Origin: Eupeodes corollae
Lineage: Eukaryota; Arthropoda; Insecta; Diptera; Syrphidae
Assembly: GCF_945859685.1 (NCBI RefSeq)
Contig: NC_079149.1
Span: forward strand, 84,063,073-84,127,072
Direction of reading: 5' to 3'
DNA: 64,000 bases
Part shown: positions 49,101 to 55,456 of the stretch, in pieces
How positions within the stretch are numbered: the first letter of the stretch is position 1
Layout: every line of letters begins with the position of its first letter
Program-made: the position numbers and the translations under genes
The notes under the pieces: model-generated
What the model was told of the DNA's origin: nothing
Databases searched by the model: none
What the model saw: the letters and a program-made list of their open reading frames with translations, nothing else

Positions 49101-52100
49101 AGCCGTTTACTTAATAAACAGAAGTCCAACATCATCACTTAAAAATAAAATTCCAGCCGAACTGTGGTTCGGCGAAAAAATAAAATATTCGAAAATCAAG
49201 ATTTTTGGTTGTGTTGCATATTTGAAGATTCCAAAGCAACTCCTGCAAAGTAAATTTGATTCTCGATCCAAAAAATGTTTTTTTGTTGGTTATTGCCCCA
49301 ACGGCTACAAACTTTGGGACCCACTAAATCATAAAATTATTCTTGGCCATGACGTTGTATTCGATGAAACGAAATTTTCCTTCGAAACTTGTAACAGTAG
49401 TAATAATTGGACTGCAACGGAAAATGAAATTTTAGAATATGACGAACAAACTGAATTAGAAAAACAAAATATACAAGACTCTGAAAGTGGAACTGAAACT
49501 CAAGTTAGAAATGACAACGAACAAATTGAAAAAACATTGGATCAGCCTCGTCGATCTAATAGAATTACCAGCACGCCAAGATATCTAGAAGATTACGCAA
49601 TTATGGCCTTTCATGCTGAATCATTTATAGAAGACGTACCAGAATCTTATGATGAAATTAATTCTAGAAACGATAAAGAAGAATGGTTTCAAGCGGTAAA
49701 TGAAGAAATGTCAGCTTTGCTTAAAAACAAAACATGGGAGCTTTGCAACACTCCCAAGCACACACGATTAATAAATAATAAATGGGTTTTTCGTCTGAAA
49801 AGAGATGAAAACGGAAACGTTGAAAGGTATAAGGCAAGATTAGTTGTTAAAGGCTGTGCTCAGAGAGAAGGATACGACTACAAAGAAACCTACGCTCCAG
49901 TTGCTAGACTAACAACTCTAAGAATTCTTTTGTCTATTATCGTAAAGGAAGATCTCTTAACTTGTCATATGGATGTCAAAAACGCATTTTTGCACGGTGA
50001 GCTTGAAGAGGACGTATTTATGAAAATTCCAGATGGTTTTGAAAGCAAAAATGGCTCGGTTTGTAAACTTAAGAAAGCTCTCTACGGTTTGAAGCAAGCA
50101 CCTCGAGCATGGAACAAAACGATTGACAGCTTCTTAACAGAAATCAACTTTAAACGATCAGAACTCGACAAATGTTTTTATATGATAAATTCTGAACAGA
50201 TTCGAATTTTTCTTCTTCTTTATGTTGACGACATGTTACTTGCGGGGAATAATGAAGCAAAACTGAACGAAATAAAGAATGCTCTCAAAGAAAAATTTGA
50301 CATGAAGGATTTGGGAACGCCAAAAACATTCTTAGGAATAAGCATCGAGCGCACCAACAGAGGCCTTCATTTGAATCAACAAATCTATTTTAAAAGAATT
50401 CTTGATCGTTTTAATATGCAAGACTCGAACCCTACGGATATACCTATGGAAACCACCTTTATCTCTTCTAACGAAGTCGACAAAATTCAAGATACAAAAC
50501 CTTACCGTGAACTCGTTGGATGTTTAATGTTCGGGATGTTAGCTACAAGACCCGACTTAAGTATAGCTGTAAATTACTTTAGTAGATATCAGCACGAACA
50601 AAATGAAATGCGTTGGAAAGGTCTCAAAAGGATACTGCGATACATAAAAGGAACCATCGACTTTGGCTTACAGTTTATAAAAGAAGAAGAAGAAGACGCA
50701 CCCTTGACATGTTACGTCGATGCAGATTTTGGAAGTGAAAAAGATCGCAAATCAACATCTGGTTTTCTTGTCAAGACCTTCGGTAATGTCATCTCTTGGA
50801 CTACCAAAAGACAAACTTCAGTTTCACTCTCTTCAACTGAAGCTGAATATGTTGATTTAGCATCAGCAACAGCCGAATTAATTTGGATTAAAAACTTTTT
50901 AGAAGAAATACAAATTATCAGCGACCACGTTTTACCTTTGATATTCGAGGACAATCAATCAGTAATTCATCTACTCTCTAAGTGGGAGCATAAAAGACTT
51001 AAGCATGTTGATATTAAATATAACTTCGTTCGTGATTTGTATGAAAAACAAATGTTCACTATAAAATACATCAATACAAAAAATCAAATAGCAGATATCC
51101 TTACAAAACCACTTCCAAAGCTCCAGTTCATCAAACTTCGTGACAAGCTTAATTGCGTTAGTAAAAGTATTTTCATCAAGAATTCACAAACTTAAATGTT
51201 ATTAAGTTGAAGAGGAGTGTTAGAAATAACAACTTAATACAATTTATACTTTGAATATTTTCACTTTACTTAATTTTAACATATCTTCATTTCTTTCCTA
51301 ATTACTCAATTTATTATTTTCTCAAACTAATTCTTATTCTTATTCAAATTGTTCAACTGTTTAGTTCAAATAAACTATTTCCATATATATAATTTAACAG
51401 AACTTGGTTTCAATTGAAAATTAACAGTAACCAATAAATAACATGCAGAAACAGTGTATGCTGATGAGTTGTCCCAAATTGTTCAGGCAACAAAAATCTC
51501 CCTATTTATTTATTTATTAAATAAAATGGCGCGTGTTCATAGAGAATCACTAAAGTCGTGATTTCTTGATCCATAGTTTAAGGCTTTTTGTTAGTTCTTA
51601 TTGTCAATTATCCTGATGTGTTTTGGTAAAATCCGAGTTAAATGGTATTCTACTACAATTATACTTCAAATGACAAAAAAATATTGTTATATTTTCAAAC
51701 TTGTTATTTTGTGCTGTCATTTCTTAAATTTAATGTCGACAAAAGTAAGTAAAACACAAAACTATTTAATAAAAAATCAAAAAGGCAACTAACAACTTTT
51801 TATAATATTCTAGATCAACAGCAAAGAAAATATAAAACGCGGACGACAGAAAAGCTGGTCGCATTCAGAGAAGCGATTCGCCAACACATCAACTTTGTCG
51901 ACGATATGGGAAATGATGTTACGATGAAAAAAAAGATCTGATTCAATATGAGAGCCACTGGCTCTGCTGTTAAAACCTGGAGATTGCCAGAAACATGTTA
52001 CCTCTTTTACTTCGTAGTTATCCAATATTCAGTAAACTTATACTGAATGTCACTGTTTCTATATAATATGTATAAACGATATCTTTTATTTATTGAACCG

Positions 52101-55100
52101 TGTTTTTATGTTTTTCTTTTCCTTAGTGCCATATTTTGGAGATCACGACATAGGTAAAACTCCTCTAAGATATCTACATAAACATTCTTTAATTGCTGTA
52201 TCAATCGACATTTTTTTGGACAGTAAGTTTACGTTACATTAATTTTTTATGATTTACTTTTGAAGTTTTTTTTTTTCAATTTACAAACAAATATTGACTG
52301 TGATAATAACTACTTAAACTCAGCATTTCCTATCTTTAAAGATAGACTACAGATTCAGCCCTAAATTTAGGTTTAAATTTATTAATAAATAGCCTAAACT
52401 CTGGATTTGCTTAGTAACAAGTTAGAAAGAGTTTAGCAAACATCTATGAATATGCCCCAATGTATTTTGTTTATTATATCGTAATTTACAGCAATACTGT
52501 TTTTTATGTTATAGTTATTTTTTATTTATATTAAAAACATTTTTTGTCACATACAGTCGTGCTCATACAATTAAGCCATCAAAATATAGCGAAAGATTTC
52601 GTTGAAAATGATAAACTTAACACATGATAAATTAATTTATCTATGCAAAATATACATTTAGTACCTAGAATTTCAGATGATATTTTATTTTTAAAGAATA
52701 TCTTTAACCTTCCGATGCCAAGTGGGGTTACCCATCACCCCACTACGTTTTATAAAACCTCAAAAGAAAACCTTTCTCAGTTTCTTTTAATGTAAATACT
52801 CGATCTTTAATAAATTATAATAATTAATTTTCAGTTACATTACTGTTTTTTTTTATAAAAGTTGATGGGACGATGAACAACAGCAGATGTAATTCACTAA
52901 GGCAAAAAAGCCTTGCCTTCGAAAGGTTAAAAAACTTATTACAACATGTTGTTTTAATCGAAGTGCACATATAATTAAGCCATCTACAACGAAGTACGTT
53001 TATAAGTACCTGACCCTATTGAGGGCAACTTTTGTACCTTCTGTGAACCCTAGGCAGGAGTTATTTTTGACCCCTCTTCTTTAACAATGTTCCAAAGAGA
53101 AGCCTTTTCTCTAGCCGCAACTTCTTTTTTATGATACCCCATAGATTTTCTATGGGATTAAGATGCAGGCGTGTCCAGGAGTTAGGTTGAATTTAATTCA
53201 AACCAGGATTTAACGACCCGAGAGCAATGCTTCCCGGGTCGTTGTTCTGTTGAAATATCCAGACCAACGGTAAATTGTCAACATAATCCCTATTTAAATG
53301 ACTGTCCAAAATGTCCTTGTACATTTCTCCTGTCATATTTCCATGAAATTGCACCAATGGACCAAATCCTGATGATGTAAAACATCCCCAAACCATCGCG
53401 AAGTTTTTTTGTGTTGATATTAGTTTTTTTTCTAATTTTCTAATAAATACAATTTAAAAATGAAGTAAAACAGATCTTAGGTTCGAAAGGCATTAGTATT
53501 AAGTGTTATAGTTTAACTTAGAGTGTCCGTATGGGACCAGTAAGTTAGTTGGAAGTTATGGTTAATAAGACTTGTTTTATGAATTTTTGTCTAGCTTTAA
53601 CATAGGTTTAAGATTAAATTAATAAAAATTAATTTAAAAAAAAAAGTTTTTTTTGTGTATTTCGGGTCAAATTCTTTCAATGGAGTTCGCGTCACATACT
53701 GTCTTCGTCACTGCCAAAAACGTTGAACTTGGATTCGTCGCTCTACACGACCATATTCTAAAAATTTGGACTTTTATAAAGGTGTTCTTAAGCAAACCTC
53801 ATTCTTCGAGCAATATTTTTTTTGACAGGTTGGACTTACGTCCATTCAAATTTTTTTTCTTGAAGTCGCCTTCGAATGGTTCTTTCTGATAATTTAACAT
53901 CATAGTTATACTCCATTTGGGATCTTAGTTGAACGGCTTTTAAAAATGGGTCCACTTTAGAAAGCCTTACTTATGTTCTGTCCTCAGCCCAAGTCGTTTT
54001 TCGTGGTTTTTTTCGAAGTAGTTTTCAAAGGTTTGTTGTTTTTTAAAATATTCTAATTTTACCTCTTTCAAAACGTAGTAATTTGCTGACTTTCATAACA
54101 TTTTTGCACTTTTTGAAGCATTTGACAATTATTTTTCTTTCACATGGAGTAGAGTAATACATTACCTTAATAATAATACAGTTTTAATACATTTTGATAA
54201 GATATCTACATGGAATATTATAAAAGTACACGTTTCAAATGTAATGGCTTAATAATGTGACCACCTGCACAGCGACTTAACAACAAATCAAGCGCTTTGT
54301 TTAAAAGCAAAACTTCTTTCAACCTTAGGTGACATACGGATCTTATATTCAGATCATGTTAATTGTTAACCGTTAAAAAAACAAACACAAAGTGATACAG
54401 GAAAGCTTTATTGAAGAGAATAGGGTATCTACCTTCGTTTTGTGGCTTAATTGTATGACCACGACTGTACCTTATTAAATAAATTGTTATAAACGAATCT
54501 TAAAAAATACTCGTTGGCTTTGTGCTAATACTTTATTAGGGCTGTATCTTAATAAATAAAATAATTATAATAATTATTTATATATCTTGTCATTTATATC
54601 CTCAATTACTTTTATATTTGTCGATATCATTATTTATATTTCTAACCAAAAATAAAATATACGTCAATAGGGTGCAATTTTTGCTCTAAAATATCTCCGA
54701 CTGATTTGTATTATCTCGCATACCGTTTTCTGACCAAAAAGCTCGTTGGTGATAAATATCTTTAATCTGTTGCGGCTCCAGTCGTGACTTAAGCTGATAT
54801 TTTTTAATTGTATGATGTTTTCAAAACATTTTTAAAAAGAAGACAAAACTGCCATGCATTCAAATATTATAATATTTTTAACTTAATATGAAATTTAATC
54901 TATTCAAAGAAAGAATCACTCCAATGTTTTCTACTGAAAAAATTAGGAAGAAGACGTGAAGAATGAATAAACGTTTGAATCTGTTTGAAAAAAAAAGGTA
55001 AGAAAGAGTGATTCCTCCTTCAGATATTAATTTTGTTGAAAAACGAAAACGAAAACCGACATTAAGTTCCGCTGGCAACATTTTGAAATGTGCATCAGAA

Positions 55101-55456
55101 GTGATTATAAAAATGAACCTTGTGAAATTCATGTTAGCAAGAGGAATTGTTACATGTTACGAACTTACGAAGGGGATGAACTATTTTACATGGTATTTAA
55201 TTAACCTCTGATTAAAGATAATAAATATTAAATAAATTAATTCACAATTAAGTTGCATATAAAGTTTATAGGTAGGTAAGTAACTTACTTCATTCAATTG
55301 TTGCGGGTGTCGTTGATGTGCAAGTTGTTGCTGTTGTTGATGTTGGTGGTGTTGTTGCTGTTGTTGCTGAGCTTGCTGTGGCGAATGCCGACTTTGTTGC
55401 GAGTCATTCGGATTAGATGATGACTCGCCAGGAGCTGATGCATGATCAGAATTCAT
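24548..55456 (-). CDS. crol: crooked legs, C2H2 zinc-finger transcription factor (whole gene)
   Basis: crol encodes a nuclear multi-C2H2 protein. In Drosophila it is induced by ecdysone and needed for leg morphogenesis and pupal development. Eight coding exons on the minus strand join with consistent phases: 55456-55289, 36890-36744, 29046-28719, 28385-27198, 27124-26957, 26422-25685, 25616-25419 and 25104-24548. Together they give 3,492 nt, 1,163 residues and a stop. The N-terminus is Gln/His-rich. A conserved block MYKVNIEDLSQFLSYHEVFG precedes 18 C2H2 fingers, many with the TFTRKEHL..H core, and the C-terminus is polyglutamine ending NVEQHPVVY, as in the fly orthologue. All seven introns have GT..AG ends. 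An in-frame TAG lies four codons upstream of the ATG. Exons 1 and 2 were found by splice phase and composition and are a little less certain than the finger exons. Other first exons are possible. Confidence 0.93.
25419..25616 (-). CDS. crol: crol exon 7 (end of finger 17, finger 18)
   Basis: 198 nt, phase 1 at both ends. It starts HLVSHMRSHSGEKPH, the second half of finger 17, then finger 18 (ACTMCSKAFVERGNLKRH, ending HX4H), then a Pro-rich linker to KQEIKPII. The donor is GTGAGT at 25418. Confidence 0.95.
25685..26422 (-). CDS. crol: crol exon 6 (fingers 9-16 and half of 17)
   Basis: 738 nt, phase 1 at both ends. Eight complete fingers, most with the TFTRKEHL recognition-helix region. Finger 15 has HX4H spacing (HMSRCH). 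Finger 17 is cut after NFICKG by the 68-bp intron 25617-25684. Confidence 0.97.
26530..26640 (-). repeat. decayed SINE fragment in crol intron 5
   Basis: The plus-strand string GGAACGGCTAATTTAAGAAGCAC and what follows match the body of the SINE copies at 20.7 and 21.6 kb with many substitutions. The tRNA head is lost. Confidence 0.5.
26957..27124 (-). CDS. crol: crol exon 5 (fingers 7 and 8)
   Basis: 168 nt, exactly two 28-residue finger repeats, phase 1 at both ends. It begins in the linker (QTPHQCDICGKKYTRKEHL) and ends HILWHTG. The boundaries lie in the TGE/TGQ linkers, so skipping would remove two whole fingers and keep the frame. Confidence 0.96.
27198..28385 (-). CDS. crol: crol exon 4 (conserved N-terminal block, fingers 1-6)
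   Basis: 1,188 nt, phase 1 at both ends. It opens GTMSGDDNRHVSHG; the Met at 28380 could also serve as an alternative start if joined to another leader. A Gly/Ser/Thr-rich region leads to MYKVNIEDLSQFLSYHEVFG, then a low-complexity linker, then fingers 1-6 from HICDICGKMFQFRYQLIVHR to HYVNHYMWHTG. Confidence 0.96.
28719..29046 (-). CDS. crol: crol exon 3
   Basis: 328 nt, phase 0 at the start and 1 at the end. The acceptor TTTTTCAG precedes GGTTCC. It encodes GSGQPPYNIGVTPTTSAV, a Ser/Ala and Gln-rich stretch, and HPDSLHVH before the GTAAAA donor. No domain is recognised. Confidence 0.85.
29600..31800 (+). mobile_element. LINE remnant in crol intron 2
   Basis: Several plus-strand frames give a non-LTR RT: a segment with NEKAAGSDDTPAEFYRYG (near 30100), FPIYKKGSTEVQENYRGISF (near 30250), the palm box FFVDFKAAFDTVDRKDLF (near 30495), LLFADD (near 30745), VKEYKCLGVCF (near 30903) and a downstream Trp-Gly segment near 31105. 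Multiple stops and indels are present. No RNase H was seen. The ends are approximate. Confidence 0.75.
32643..33804 (+). mobile_element. DD34D mariner element, non-autonomous
   Basis: The 30-bp ends beginning CGAGGGGCGTTCAATATATT are exact inverted repeats, and both are flanked by TA. The transposase (from ATG 32797) contains the three catalytic residues: GDETWVHHY, LLLHDNAPVH and SPDLAPSDYF, with 34 residues between the last two. It is broken by a frame change near 32960, an in-frame TAG at 33232 and a deletion after DYFLF (near 33690) that removes most of the C-terminal part before CIDVRGDYIEK. Confidence 0.93.
33805..35215. other. intron 2 sequence, possible MITE
   Basis: No gene. An ATTC microsatellite lies at 33996-34018. 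Segments near 34168-34195 and 34600-34632 are approximate reverse complements, which hints at a small inverted-repeat element. Confidence 0.35.
35216..35699 (+). mobile_element. Helitron helicase fragment and 3' end
   Basis: Two coding blocks of a Helitron Rep-helicase remain: YNEALIAIEDLCIVIANLVL (near 35381) and a Walker A region ETGKTFLISLILAKIRSNNG followed by ASFGIATTLLDGGR (35500-35620). The sequence ends GGGTCAGCTAG followed by T, matching the CTAG-type Helitron 3' end inserted before T. The usual glycines before the Walker A Thr are changed to Val-Glu, and a segment between the blocks is missing. Confidence 0.75.
36744..36890 (-). CDS. crol: crol exon 2
   Basis: 147 nt, 49 codons, phase 0 at both ends. 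The acceptor TGTTACAG precedes CAACATGTCC and the donor is GTAAGC. It encodes QHVQQQHHHENPAGSISGVI and a His/Gln-rich remainder ending APQQH. It was recognised because it is open, is bounded by good splice sites and joins exon 1 and exon 3 in frame. No domain is recognised. Confidence 0.82.
38013..39716 (+). mobile_element. RNase H-type LINE, 5'-truncated
   Basis: The same family as 0.2-1.65 kb. It enters at the catalytic YADD (RVIAYADDVAI near 38019), continues through the RT thumb (frame 38019-38750), then after a frameshift through RNase H (38758-39615) and a C-terminal Cys-rich segment (SNDFCRSCMDEEEEETVLHL). It ends TATAACCTAACCTAA. RNase H keeps Glu in FQAELLAIKE and Asp in FSDSQAAIK, but the first Asp is Asn (FYTNGSK). 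An approximate 10-bp duplication, AAGGTATGGT at 38003 and AAGGGATGGT at 39717, flanks it. Confidence 0.9.
39727..41267. other. crol intron 1, nothing recognised
   Basis: AT-rich, no supported coding region or repeat family. Confidence 0.5.
41282..42705 (+). mobile_element. LINE with (TAAG)n tail (copy B), 5'-truncated
   Basis: An exact 14-bp target duplication GTGATACTGATGAC at 41268-41281 and 42706-42719 defines the insertion. The coding frame shows NYRGISLLNIAYKILSAVL (near 41410), HHLFIDFKAAFDSIYREELY (near 41610), FSQGDELSCDLFN (near 41800), GYADDIDIIGRSKRD (near 41912) and the 3' block RWLGHVERMDI (near 42470). A frame change after 42232, a TAG near 42310 and a small deletion near 42395 break it. 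The 3' UTR ends CGGACTGTAGCGCCACCTTAAG plus repeats of TAAG. The clade is not certain. Confidence 0.93.
42945..43201 (-). repeat. tRNA-derived SINE, copy 3 (3'-shortened)
   Basis: Matches the copies at 20.7 and 21.6 kb from the tRNA-like head (B-box GGGTTCGATCCC on the minus strand near 43140) to TAGGCCCTAGT, but lacks the final tail. It lies 240 bp downstream of the LINE sharing its tail. Confidence 0.85.
43202..44339. other. crol intron 1, nothing recognised
   Basis: No supported gene or repeat. Chance frames only. Confidence 0.5.
44340..44790 (-). mobile_element. 3' end of an RNase H-type LINE
   Basis: The minus frame 44740-44444 encodes LHISSLIGVLTGYFVVGRHA and FCWSCMDGEEDEKISHLLCT, matching the C-terminal Cys-rich segment of the 38-kb LINE at protein level with clear divergence. 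The tail ACCACTCTAACCTAACCTAA is the same type of 3' end. It is a related subfamily, 5'-truncated. Confidence 0.8.
44791..46129. other. crol intron 1, nothing recognised
   Basis: No gene. A minus frame at 44840-45025 may be more LINE debris. A short direct repeat ATGGT(T)AGACCTTTC occurs at 45677-45710. Confidence 0.4.
46130..46929 (+). pseudogene. Tc1-like transposase fossil, interrupted by copia
   Basis: Frames here resemble a Tc1-family transposase: KPNTCLHKEHLLPIVK (near 46615), GVGEVVFMNGLMEKMFFLNI (near 46708), a remnant of NPIE..WDVLD (near 46870) and RIRKYA up to 46928. The reading resumes after the copia element (VTNK across 46925-46929 and 51432 onward). Stops and indels are frequent. 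Confidence 0.7.
46930..47138 (+). repeat. copia-like 5' LTR
   Basis: Begins TGTTAGAAATAACAAC and ends GAAAATTAACA. Same length and, as far as I can read, the same sequence as 51218-51426. Confidence 0.95.
47139..47152 (+). promoter_or_regulatory. copia-like primer-binding site
   Basis: GGTTATGGGCCCAG directly abuts the LTR. It matches the copia-type site that pairs with an internal fragment of initiator tRNA-Met. Confidence 0.85.
47219..48346 (+). CDS. copia-like gag and protease part of polyprotein
   Basis: 375 codons from ATG (MMNDDGEKFKI) to a TAA at 48344. The copia gag domain includes DGTGFNNWKFRIETLLDE and FDVWKTLCDTFERK. A CCHC zinc knuckle (CNYCGKVGHKIAVC, near 47937-47978) binds RNA. 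The aspartic protease starts CFLDSGASEHLV (near 48114; DSG triad) and continues to EYNLLS. Then the frame is lost: the continuation of the protein lies in a different frame 12 bases downstream. The original single gag-pol frame, usual in this group, is therefore split by what looks like one missing base near 48340. Confidence 0.95.
   Translation: MMNDDGEKFKIPLFDGTGFNNWKFRIETLLDELELLEYTSEPYQEKVKFQTEDTEAIRLQKGKELAAHKKKDRKCKSQLVQKLADSHLEYAKDKETAFDVWKTLCDTFERKGIASQLLIRKSLLSIKFNPRNDTLANHFVSFDKLIRELRSTGAKVEELDIVCHLLLTMPSEFNNVVTAIETLSGESLTISFVKNRLQDEESKQLDSQKLKREEPVSSTAFVSHQNKFMNEAQGRFPFKCNYCGKVGHKIAVCRKRANDLKYKNQNSAHLVTENISQSNEDGYCFSASIADDFDHHVHCFLDSGASEHLVNSNISLSNIKKIHEPTKIKVAKSGTYLTADKVGDIQLSSFVNDKEHLITVKNVLSVPNLEYNLLS
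48358..51195 (+). CDS. copia-like integrase, RT and RNase H part of polyprotein
   Basis: 945 codons in one frame. Integrase: HHCC zinc domain (IWHKRMGHL, CGICIEG) at about residues 55-100, DDE core with DVIGPINP, FRCDNGSEY and PQQNGVAERMNRT. Reverse transcriptase: NKWVFRLKRDENGNVERYKA, MDVKNAFLHGELEEDVF and the catalytic LLYVDDMLLAG. RNase H: YVDADFGSEKDRKSTSGF, SLSSTEAEY and the C-terminal ILTKPLPK. All catalytic residues I can check are present and there is no stop. The first Met (48358) is only the first ATG after the frame break, not a natural start. Confidence 0.95.
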   Translation: MNGYCIKFENGCGVISKNNRTVAIAHRSPTGLYQITFRKTSTALLSANDSSYEIWHKRMGHLNADDIKKLQNHTNEINIDVLSFSKETCGICIEGKQSSLPHNQERNKASRPLQLIHSDVIGPINPVSYNEMKYIITFIDDYTHLTVSYPMKSKTEVFKYFKIFEAMATAHFNLKLSRFRCDNGSEYISREIKDFFEQKGIQFQFTIRYTPQQNGVAERMNRTILDKARCMMLNCKLGKTLWSEAVQTAVYLINRSPTSSLKNKIPAELWFGEKIKYSKIKIFGCVAYLKIPKQLLQSKFDSRSKKCFFVGYCPNGYKLWDPLNHKIILGHDVVFDETKFSFETCNSSNNWTATENEILEYDEQTELEKQNIQDSESGTETQVRNDNEQIEKTLDQPRRSNRITSTPRYLEDYAIMAFHAESFIEDVPESYDEINSRNDKEEWFQAVNEEMSALLKNKTWELCNTPKHTRLINNKWVFRLKRDENGNVERYKARLVVKGCAQREGYDYKETYAPVARLTTLRILLSIIVKEDLLTCHMDVKNAFLHGELEEDVFMKIPDGFESKNGSVCKLKKALYGLKQAPRAWNKTIDSFLTEINFKRSELDKCFYMINSEQIRIFLLLYVDDMLLAGNNEAKLNEIKNALKEKFDMKDLGTPKTFLGISIERTNRGLHLNQQIYFKRILDRFNMQDSNPTDIPMETTFISSNEVDKIQDTKPYRELVGCLMFGMLATRPDLSIAVNYFSRYQHEQNEMRWKGLKRILRYIKGTIDFGLQFIKEEEEDAPLTCYVDADFGSEKDRKSTSGFLVKTFGNVISWTTKRQTSVSLSSTEAEYVDLASATAELIWIKNFLEEIQIISDHVLPLIFEDNQSVIHLLSKWEHKRLKHVDIKYNFVRDLYEKQMFTIKYINTKNQIADILTKPLPKLQFIKLRDKLNCVSKSIFIKNSQT
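51218..51426 (+). repeat. copia-like 3' LTR
   Basis: 209 bp, TGTTAG..TTAACA, preceded by a purine tract (51209-51217) and followed by the GTAAC duplication. Confidence 0.95.
51432..52553. other. crol intron 1, nothing recognised
   Basis: The first few codons continue the Tc1 fossil. The rest shows no gene or known repeat. Confidence 0.45.
52708..52926. mobile_element. TTAA-flanked MITE (piggyBac-like)
   Basis: 219 bp between two TTAA tetranucleotides (52704-52707 and 52927-52930). The ends CCTTCCGATGCCAAG and, inverted, CCTTTCGAAGGCAAGG are imperfect terminal repeats. TTAA duplication and CCT-starting ends fit piggyBac-type mobilisation. No coding capacity. Confidence 0.75.
53415..53643 (+). 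mobile_element. short poly-A retroposon (LINE 3' end or SINE)
   Basis: About 229 bp ending in a run of A, flanked by AAGTTTTTTTGTGT (53401-53414) and the same with one more T (53644-53658). Removing it restores the transposase reading HKKNFAMVWGCF on the minus strand. The body has the look of a Jockey-type 3' UTR, but I cannot name the family. Confidence 0.75.
54468..55288. other. end of crol intron 1
   Basis: No gene or repeat recognised. Confidence 0.45.
55289..55456 (-). CDS. crol: crol exon 1, coding part
   Basis: 56 codons from ATG at 55456 to the GTAAGT donor at 55288, phase 0. It encodes MNSDHASAPGESSSNPNDSQ and a Gln/His-rich remainder ending PQQLNE. The context before the ATG is CAAAAA, and an in-frame TAG (four codons upstream) supports this start. 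The intron that follows is 18.4 kb. Confidence 0.85.

Larger units (their letters stand above)
46930..51426 (+). mobile_element. Ty1/copia LTR retrotransposon, full-length
   Basis: A 4,497-bp element with 209-bp LTRs (TGTTAG..TTAACA), a 5-bp target duplication GTAAC (46925-46929 and 51427-51431), a primer-binding site GGTTATGGGCCCAG directly after the 5' LTR and a polypurine tract GAAGAGGAG directly before the 3' LTR. The two LTRs read identical by eye. The primer site is the internal initiator-tRNA-Met type known for Drosophila copia. It is antisense to crol, in intron 1. Confidence 0.96.
52554..54467 (-). mobile_element. Tc1-like transposon with IR/DR ends, inactivated
   Basis: The outer ends CAGTCGTGCTCATACAATTAAG (from 52554) and its complement (to 54467) differ at one position and are flanked by TA. 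Internal copies of an ATTAAGCCAT motif near 52975 and, inverted, near 54245 give an IR/DR arrangement, known to bind transposase in Tc1 relatives. The minus-strand transposase remnants include a block near 53735 equivalent to SDESKFNVFGSD and, at 53396-53193, MVWGCFTSSGFGPLVQFHGN then WIFQQNND. The second catalytic Asp is Asn. Two later insertions and several stops are present. Confidence 0.9.

Noticed and set aside
53653..53889. Plus-strand open frame
   Set aside because: Antisense to the decayed Tc1-like transposase.
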